NCBI GenBank assembly: GCA_037130845.1
Contig: JBAXSE010000005.1
Coordinates: 1-64,000, forward strand
Source of the DNA: 1-14-0-10-37-14 sp037130845
GTDB taxonomy: Bacteria; Patescibacteriota; Patescibacteriia; Patescibacteriales; Patescibacteriaceae
Reading direction: 5' to 3'
Length of the DNA: 64,000 bases
Positions 58,695 to 64,000 of this stretch are shown piece by piece. The notes under the pieces were generated by a model that saw nothing but the letters and a program-made list of their open reading frames with translations, did not search any database and was not told where the DNA came from. A program made the translations under genes and the position numbers. The stretch's first letter is position 1. Every line of letters starts with the position of its first letter.

Positions 58695-60872
58695 ATGAAA
58701 CAAATCAAACTGTTGGTGTTTTTGGCGTTAGCCTTGGCTTGTCTGGGGGCGGTTGCCCTAGCGCAGACTGCCGATCGATTAAAGGGCAGGATTTTGTTGC
58801 AGGTGCAGGACAAGGGCCAGGCCTGGTATGTGGACCCAATCAGCGGCCAGCGCGCTTTTCTCGGTTATCCGTCTGATGCCTTTCGTGTGATGCGCGAGCT
58901 AGGGCTTGGTATTTCGAACAAGGATTTGGCTAGGATTGCCGCTCCCAACGAGTCTTACACAAATCCAGCCAACAAGGCCTTTGCGCAAAAATTAGCCGGT
59001 CGGATTTTACTGCAAGTAGAGTCCAAGGGCGCCGCCTGGTATATCAATCCGGTTGACCTGAAGAAATATTATCTGGGTTATCCGGCAGATGCCTTTCGTG
59101 TAATGCGCCAATTGGGCTTGGGTATTGCCAATGCCGATTTGGCCAAGATTGCGATTTCACCAAAATACCCGGAAACATTTCCTAAGCCGGTTGTGATAAC
59201 GCCAACTCCGGCAGTACAGCCGACTGTGCCGCCGGTAACGCCCGTTGTTCCTGTTGTTGCTACGTCAACGCCCAGCGGAGTAGCCGGATCTTTGCAGGTA
59301 TCTCAGGCCGGTACGCCAGTGGCGCAAACTTATGTCATCGGCAACCAAGGCATCGATATGCTCGGGCTTACTTTGAAGGCCGGCGTCTTTAATGATTTGG
59401 TGATCACTTCTGTAAAAGTGTATGTGACAGGCGATAGTTCTTGCGTTGATGTCGGTAATTGTGTTTTGGCTCTTCGTTTGTATGATGGCACCACGCAGAT
59501 TGCTCAAGCTTCATCAATCGCTTCCGGCATTACGACTTTTAAGAATCTACAATTGCAAGTGCCAAAAGGAACGACCAAAAATATTGTAATTAAAGCTGAT
59601 TTAAATAATTTCTCGGTCTTTAACCAGTCTCATATCACTGTCAAGATAAACAATGTGGTTACCGATATGTTGGTACAAGACACTAACGGGAATACGGTAA
59701 CGCCTCAAGGCGCAGCGGCCGGATTGACCCAGACTGTCAATAGCAGCGGTATCGCCCAGCCGAATGCTAACCCTAATGCCGCGCCTGTTTATCTCGGTTC
59801 TGATTCGCGCCTGGTGGTCGCCGGTACTAATGATGTGACTGTGGCGCGCTTCAGTTTTAGCGCGCTGTACGAAGACTTAAAGCTGGCTAAATTGAGGATC
59901 AAGGTTAAGGGCACCAATTCTTCCGATGGTGCTATCCGTGAAGTGGCGGGGATTGCCTTGTGGGATGATATGACCAATACGATGATTGCTGATTATGCCA
60001 CGCCTTCTCAAGCTATCGATAACGCCGGCACTGCCTGGGCGGTAGTAGATTTTAACTCCATGGCAAACAATTTTGTCGTGTCCAAAGGCGGTTCCCGAGT
60101 TTTGAGCGTGCGTGCTACGCTGAACACGATTTCCGGCGGTGCGCGTTCCGGTGAGAACCTGACTTTCTCAATCGATGGTTATAATACCAAGTTTGACGGC
60201 ACTAACGGCTCGGCCAATCTGGGCCCGAACTATGAATTCCGCGGCACTACTTCGCAAACGATTGACCACAATGCTTCGGCTGATATCGATGGCAATACCA
60301 TGTATATCTACAAGACTATTCCGACAGTAACAATGGCGCCCTTGTCCAATACTATACTGGTAGGCGGCGAGCAGACGATTGCGCGCGTGGCCATCACAGC
60401 TGATGCCAAGGGAAATATTGATTGGACCAAAATGGTCTTTACGGTGACTGGTTCCGGTTTGACCTCTTCCGGCCAGTTGACAACCGCTCGCTTGGTTGAC
60501 GAAGCCGGTTCAACCTTGCCGAATGTGACTTACAGTCTTTCTTCCGGGCTGACAACTGCCGGCACCGAGCTGAATGGAACGATTACCGCAGTGTCTTCCA
60601 TTGATCAGAGTATTCCCAGTGGTGTGACCAGGACTTATAGCCTGAAGGCGACGATAAGTGGAGCGCAAAGCGGCTCCAGCCTTTCTACGCTGATTGCCGG
60701 CCCGTCCGCCTATGCCGCGCCGGCAACAGAAGCCAGCGCAGCAGGTACGGCGGCCTCTTTTGTCTGGTCCGATGAATCGGCTTCACTCCATAGTTATGCC
60801 GCATCGACCGATTATAATAACGAATTCAAGATCAAGGTAATCCCGTCAGATAGCCAAACCTTAGCCAAATAG
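58695..60872 (+). CDS. S-layer-like protein paralog with LQVxxKGxAWY modules
   Basis: A 725-residue exported protein. Signal peptide at 1-23 (LLVFLALALACLGAVALAQ). Two modules follow: RILLQVQDKGQAWYVDP (about 29-85) and RILLQVESKGAAWYINP (about 102-158), then a Pro/Val/Thr linker. From residue 197 it matches the C-terminal 550 residues of the 1271-residue protein (GSLQVSQAGTP against GSLTVTQAGTP; SIDGYNTKFDG; DSQTLAK). It lacks the strong codon bias of that protein, so it is probably a minor component. The N-terminal modules may bind the wall or another surface polymer. Confidence 0.87.
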   Translation: MKQIKLLVFLALALACLGAVALAQTADRLKGRILLQVQDKGQAWYVDPISGQRAFLGYPSDAFRVMRELGLGISNKDLARIAAPNESYTNPANKAFAQKLAGRILLQVESKGAAWYINPVDLKKYYLGYPADAFRVMRQLGLGIANADLAKIAISPKYPETFPKPVVITPTPAVQPTVPPVTPVVPVVATSTPSGVAGSLQVSQAGTPVAQTYVIGNQGIDMLGLTLKAGVFNDLVITSVKVYVTGDSSCVDVGNCVLALRLYDGTTQIAQASSIASGITTFKNLQLQVPKGTTKNIVIKADLNNFSVFNQSHITVKINNVVTDMLVQDTNGNTVTPQGAAAGLTQTVNSSGIAQPNANPNAAPVYLGSDSRLVVAGTNDVTVARFSFSALYEDLKLAKLRIKVKGTNSSDGAIREVAGIALWDDMTNTMIADYATPSQAIDNAGTAWAVVDFNSMANNFVVSKGGSRVLSVRATLNTISGGARSGENLTFSIDGYNTKFDGTNGSANLGPNYEFRGTTSQTIDHNASADIDGNTMYIYKTIPTVTMAPLSNTILVGGEQTIARVAITADAKGNIDWTKMVFTVTGSGLTSSGQLTTARLVDEAGSTLPNVTYSLSSGLTTAGTELNGTITAVSSIDQSIPSGVTRTYSLKATISGAQSGSSLSTLIAGPSAYAAPATEASAAGTAASFVWSDESASLHSYAASTDYNNEFKIKVIPSDSQTLAK

Positions 60873-60877
60873 TATAA

Positions 60878-60911
60878 AAAAACCGTCCCGAGGTACCTCG
60901 GGACGGTTTTT
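60878..60911. terminator. Terminator, perfect 34-bp palindrome
   Basis: AAAACCGTCCCGAGGT followed by its inverse, then more T. Confidence 0.9.
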
Positions 60912-60978
60912 GTTTTAGCTGGATAATTAGGCCGGGTTATTGCATTTTTCCCGGCTAACCAATAGAATTAAAGTAATA

Positions 60979-61047
60979 TCACGACAGCCAAAAAGGTCGT
61001 GAATCTTAAGCATCTTTGATATTTGATTTTTTATATTTAATCTTCAT
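60979..61047. repeat. Hairpin and AT-rich words before the ligase gene
   Basis: TCACGAC and GTCGTGA form a stem around AGCCAAAAAG, then TTTGATATTTGATTTTTTAT, which resembles the arms at 28.1-28.3 kb. Confidence 0.5.
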
Positions 61048-61050
61048 CCT

Positions 61051-63354
61051 ATGCCTCTCAAAATGTACAAGCTGATTCTCAAGATCGGCGTCTTGGCCAC
61101 GTTTGTCAGTTGGTTCCTTATCTTTAGCGGTTGGTATTTCCCGTATATTACCGGTAAACAGATCTATTTTAATATCGTAGTCGAGCTGTTGATGATTTTC
61201 TGGGTAGCTATGATCGTTAAGTTCCCCGAAACCAGGCCTAAGAAGAGCTGGATTTCTTTCGGTATTGGCGCTTATGTTTTGGCAATGCTGGCCAGCTCGA
61301 TTTTTGGCGTAGACTGGAATCTCAGTTTCTGGGGCGATGCCGAGCGGATGTTGGGGCTATTCGACTTGTTGCACTTTTTTGCTTTGTATTTGCTGATCTC
61401 CTCGGCCTTTACGACCAAAAGAGATTGGTATGTTTTGTTTAATGGAGCGATTGTCGCTGCTTTGGCCTTGGCTTTTTATGCCTTTGCTAAGTATGATGGC
61501 GGGCATTCGGTTGGCAATGTTAATATGACCAGCAATATCTCGACGCTGGGCAATGCTACTTATGTGGCTGGCGTAATGTTGTTTGCCTTTTGGTTCGTGG
61601 TCTACATGCTGATCAAAACCAAGGATTGGTTGATCCGCGCGTTGTATCTGGTGGCTCTGGGCATTATCTTCGCTTGTTTTATGTTTGCTGATGTATCCGG
61701 GTCGCAGGCCGGTTTTGCTGTCTCGGTTGCCGTGTTTGGCTTTATCTGGGGCTTTTGGAACAAGAACAAGCGAGCTCGAAAGATTACCTTGGGTATCTTG
61801 GGTGTTTTCTTGGCTTTTGTGATTGTGATGTTTGCAGTGCGTGATAATGCTGTTTTTAACGGTACGCGCTTGGGCAAGGTTTTTCGCGATTTTTCGGAGA
61901 ATAATCCGACCTTGAATACCAGGTTTTATGCCTGGAATGCGGCTATCAAAGGTTTTCAAGAAATGCCAATCCTGGGTTCCGGTTATAATAATTTTGCTTT
62001 GTTCTTCGATAAATATTTCCAAGGCAGTTATTATAAGTGGACGACCACCGAAGAATACTTTGATCACGCCCATAATAATTTGTTGGATATCGCCAGCACT
62101 TCCGGTATTATCGGGCTGATTACGTATTTGTCTATCTTTATCGCCATCGCCTATTATGCTATCAAGGCCTGGCGGCAGGGGAAAATCGGCCTGACCGAAT
62201 TCGCCTTTATTACCGCGGTCTTCGTAGCCTATTTTATCCATAATTTGGCCGTTTTTGATGCTATGGCTAATCTGATGTTGCTGATGATTGTCTTTGGCTA
62301 TGTCTATTGGCTGCACAGCGAAGCGCAAGTTGCGCCCGAGCCGGATGCTAATTTGTATGTAACAGTCAAAATTAAGCAGCGAAGTGACAATATGCCTCGC
62401 CGGAGGATAGATGAGGCTTGGGAATTTAGCAATCGGGAATTAATCGCCTTGGCGATTGCCGCTTGTTTTTTCGGTTTTTTGATTTTTCATTATAACATGA
62501 GGATTGCACGGGCTTTCCGAGAGAGCATCGATGCTATCCAGACTTGGCAATCAGGCGATGTGCAGGTTGTCCATGACGCTTGGCAGCAGGCCTTGTCTTA
62601 TGATACGCCGTTGGATCGTGACTTACGTTCGCTATTTATCGGGCAAGTCGTAGGTAATTTCCAGGCATTGCAAGCAGCCAAAGGCCAAGAGCGTGATCAG
62701 TTATGGCAGTTGGCGGTAGAAATGAGCAAAAAAAATGTGGTCTTGAATCCTAAAGATTCTATGGCTAATTTGTGGATGGCCCAGGTGTATTATTACAAAG
62801 GCGTGATGGAGAAAAATATGGATGATATTAAGCAGGCTTTGGTCTATATTGACGCCAGTACCGCTAATGGCGGGCAGCATATTCCGCCTATGATCTTTAA
62901 GTCCAGTGTCCAAAGCTCTTTGGGTGATCGCGCGGGTGCTCTTAAGACTTTGAGAACGGCATTGGAATGGTATCCGAACTATTACGATGCCTATTGTTAT
63001 GTCGCCGATATCACTGTGGGAGATCGAGTTGATTTTAGTCCAGCCGCCTTGGTTGATTTGACCAAATGTTTGGATAATTCTCCCAAGGCCAGGCTGCTTA
63101 AGGACGATTTGTGGTCGATGGCCGCTAACAGCTATCGTGCCGCCAAGGATTACAAACATACTGCTATGGCATTGGGCGTCCGACTGCTCGGCAACCCCAA
63201 AGATGCCGTGCTGCGAGCCCAGGCCGTGGATTATTATAACAAGGCTGGTATGACAGCCGAAGCGCAGAAACTGGTGGAGGATGGCAATGATTTGCAAGCG
63301 CAGACGCAGCAACAAACGCAGGTTCAGTCTCAGCCTATGAAGAGCAGCAGATAG
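61051..63354 (+). CDS. O-antigen ligase-like membrane protein with TPR-like tail
   Basis: A 767-residue protein. About ten or eleven membrane helices fill residues 1-430, with one more near 470-490. The Wzy_C / O-antigen ligase region is at about 290-370: NTRFYAWNAAIKGFQEMPILGSGYNNF and YFDHAHNNLLDIASTSG, shown as its key motifs. These proteins transfer a polyprenyl-linked glycan to lipid or protein, or polymerise it, outside the membrane. Residues about 510-750 are helical repeats of TPR type, and the C-terminus is Gln-rich. CPR ligases of this plan may glycosylate surface proteins; the adjacent S-layer genes fit that idea. Confidence 0.88.
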   Translation: MPLKMYKLILKIGVLATFVSWFLIFSGWYFPYITGKQIYFNIVVELLMIFWVAMIVKFPETRPKKSWISFGIGAYVLAMLASSIFGVDWNLSFWGDAERMLGLFDLLHFFALYLLISSAFTTKRDWYVLFNGAIVAALALAFYAFAKYDGGHSVGNVNMTSNISTLGNATYVAGVMLFAFWFVVYMLIKTKDWLIRALYLVALGIIFACFMFADVSGSQAGFAVSVAVFGFIWGFWNKNKRARKITLGILGVFLAFVIVMFAVRDNAVFNGTRLGKVFRDFSENNPTLNTRFYAWNAAIKGFQEMPILGSGYNNFALFFDKYFQGSYYKWTTTEEYFDHAHNNLLDIASTSGIIGLITYLSIFIAIAYYAIKAWRQGKIGLTEFAFITAVFVAYFIHNLAVFDAMANLMLLMIVFGYVYWLHSEAQVAPEPDANLYVTVKIKQRSDNMPRRRIDEAWEFSNRELIALAIAACFFGFLIFHYNMRIARAFRESIDAIQTWQSGDVQVVHDAWQQALSYDTPLDRDLRSLFIGQVVGNFQALQAAKGQERDQLWQLAVEMSKKNVVLNPKDSMANLWMAQVYYYKGVMEKNMDDIKQALVYIDASTANGGQHIPPMIFKSSVQSSLGDRAGALKTLRTALEWYPNYYDAYCYVADITVGDRVDFSPAALVDLTKCLDNSPKARLLKDDLWSMAANSYRAAKDYKHTAMALGVRLLGNPKDAVLRAQAVDYYNKAGMTAEAQKLVEDGNDLQAQTQQQTQVQSQPMKSSR

Positions 63355-63370
63355 GTGGAGTAAGTCAAAA

Positions 63371-63440
63371 GTTATAAGTCAAAAGGCAAAAGTTTGGTAT
63401 CTGTGCTTCGCACAGATGATTATTATATTTTTGACTTATC
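63371..63440. repeat. Inverted repeat of AT-rich words with central hairpin
   Basis: ATAAGTCAAAA (63374) and TTTTGACTTAT (63429) flank ATCTGTGC-TTC-GCACAGAT (63399-63417). The same design as the other word-repeat elements. Confidence 0.7.
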
Positions 63441-63514
63441 AGCCAAAATCTGCCAAAATGTAACTATCGACCTTGGACGATATATTATCGTTCATCGATT
63501 TAATCATCACGATT

Positions 63515-64000
63515 ATGATCTGTAGCCAATGCGGGCGTGAGATCCCTGACGGATCGCTAAGCTGCAATTATTGCGGCAAAATATTTGTTACGAAACGCGC
63601 GCCAGGTGAGCTGCCTGTTTCGCGAGAGTCTCTTGTCGCTACTCAGCCGGCGCCAATCCCTCGGGGGTCCGGTGGCAGCCTGGTCCAGCCCAATAGGCCG
63701 CAATCAGTTGACAGCGTGGCTAAGGCAGTGGCTTTCCGCCGTTATCAGCGCTGGTTTTTTTACCTTGTAATTACTGCTATTTTTGTGGCCGGTATCTTTT
63801 ATATTACCAAGATTTCTTCAGATAATTCGGCTTTGGTCGCCAAGATTAATGATGGCGATATGGCTCTCAAGGCGCAGAAAGATGCCATTGAAGCTAGGGA
63901 CAATCAGATCAAAGTCAAAGAAACGCAATTGCAGGATGCCAAGAATAGCTTCCAGGATGTCCAAGTGAGCTTGCAAGCGGCTAACAAGCTGTTGGTTGAC
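63515..64000 (+). CDS. Zinc-ribbon membrane protein with coiled coil (partial, runs off the edge)
   Basis: At least 162 residues with no stop before the window ends. It starts MICSQCGREIPDGSLSCNYC, a zinc ribbon with two CxxC pairs, then a Pro/Ser-rich linker, one membrane helix (WFFYLVITAIFVAGIFYI, about residues 83-100) and an Ala/Lys/Gln-rich coiled coil (DMALKAQKDAIEARDNQIKV). This zinc-ribbon plus single-helix layout is common in bacterial proteins of unknown function. It follows the ligase gene after a repeat. Confidence 0.8.
   Translation, partial: MICSQCGREIPDGSLSCNYCGKIFVTKRAPGELPVSRESLVATQPAPIPRGSGGSLVQPNRPQSVDSVAKAVAFRRYQRWFFYLVITAIFVAGIFYITKISSDNSALVAKINDGDMALKAQKDAIEARDNQIKVKETQLQDAKNSFQDVQVSLQAANKLLVD

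Noticed and set aside
61357..62328. Open frame of 323 codons opposite the ligase gene
   Set aside because: Long, but rich in Gln, Asp, His and Ile as expected from the complement of membrane-helix codons. The sense strand encodes clear family motifs.

Overview
The window looks like a chromosome segment from a Candidate Phyla Radiation (Patescibacteria) bacterium. The evidence is gene content: a DUF4012 protein, a DUF5667 protein beside an ECF sigma factor, S-layer-like proteins carrying LQVxxKGxAWY modules, a CPR-style MurG with an altered N-terminal glycine loop, a degenerate pilus-type ATPase, many glycosyltransferases, and a small Fe-S assembly set. I cannot fix a lineage from sequence alone. 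No rRNA, tRNA, CRISPR array or transposase was seen. Base composition is moderate (roughly mid-40s % GC by eye), with a few clearly AT-rich genes that look acquired.

Layout. 0.1-2.1 kb: Fe-S assembly (IscU-like scaffold, Nfu-like protein, IscS-like desulfurase). 2.2-4.0 kb: two paralogous proteins of unknown function with near-identical promoters. 4.3-5.4 kb (minus): a GspE/PilB-like protein that has lost its ATPase motifs. 5.7-14.3 kb: peptidoglycan/division genes (small membrane protein, mraY, ftsW, murG, murC, murB), interrupted by an AT-rich secreted-protein gene. 14.4-20.1 kb: a MacAB-type exporter (adaptor, ATPase, two permeases) interrupted by an oppositely oriented gene. 20.1-24.6 kb: DUF4012 protein, MreB, glycosyltransferase. 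24.7-30.5 kb: three large secreted proteins: one with a dockerin and a Por-type tail, one with two cohesin-like domains and a Por-type tail, and a subtilase with FG-GAP-like repeats. 30.5-37.3 kb: a glycan locus (UXS-like epimerase, GT2, DUF2304, two GT4, GT-C-like membrane protein). 37.4-46.6 kb: a mosaic envelope protein, an H1-like protein, DUF2062, a cytochrome b5-like lipoprotein, a PlsC-like acyltransferase, a thermonuclease, an MFS exporter and a trypsin-like protease. 46.6-54.3 kb: twin perfect palindromes, a large helical secreted protein, GT2-GtrA, HU, ECF sigma, DUF5667 protein, methyltransferase. 54.7-63.4 kb: two related S-layer-like proteins and an O-antigen-ligase-like protein with a TPR-like tail. 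A zinc-ribbon membrane protein runs off the right edge.

The most unusual signals are non-coding. (1) A family of about eight hairpin repeats occurs in two orientations. Inverted copies sit just after stop codons. Direct copies sit just before start codons and carry the Shine-Dalgarno sequence in the hairpin. Facing pairs bracket AT-rich cargo genes (8480-10018 and 33886-34098) or no gene (23.1-23.3 kb). (2) Two perfect palindromes of 40 and 50 bp, both centred on ACTAGT, lie between inverted outer arms at 46.58-46.88 kb. (3) Several intergenic inverted repeats are built from short AT-rich words. (4) Near-consensus sigma70 promoters with 17-bp spacers are common, some placed so close to the ATG that the transcript would be leaderless.

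Among proteins, the dockerin / cohesin-like pair with Bacteroidota-type sorting tails, the four-copy unknown domain at 2.2-4.0 kb, and the pseudo-ATPase are the best candidates for undescribed biology.
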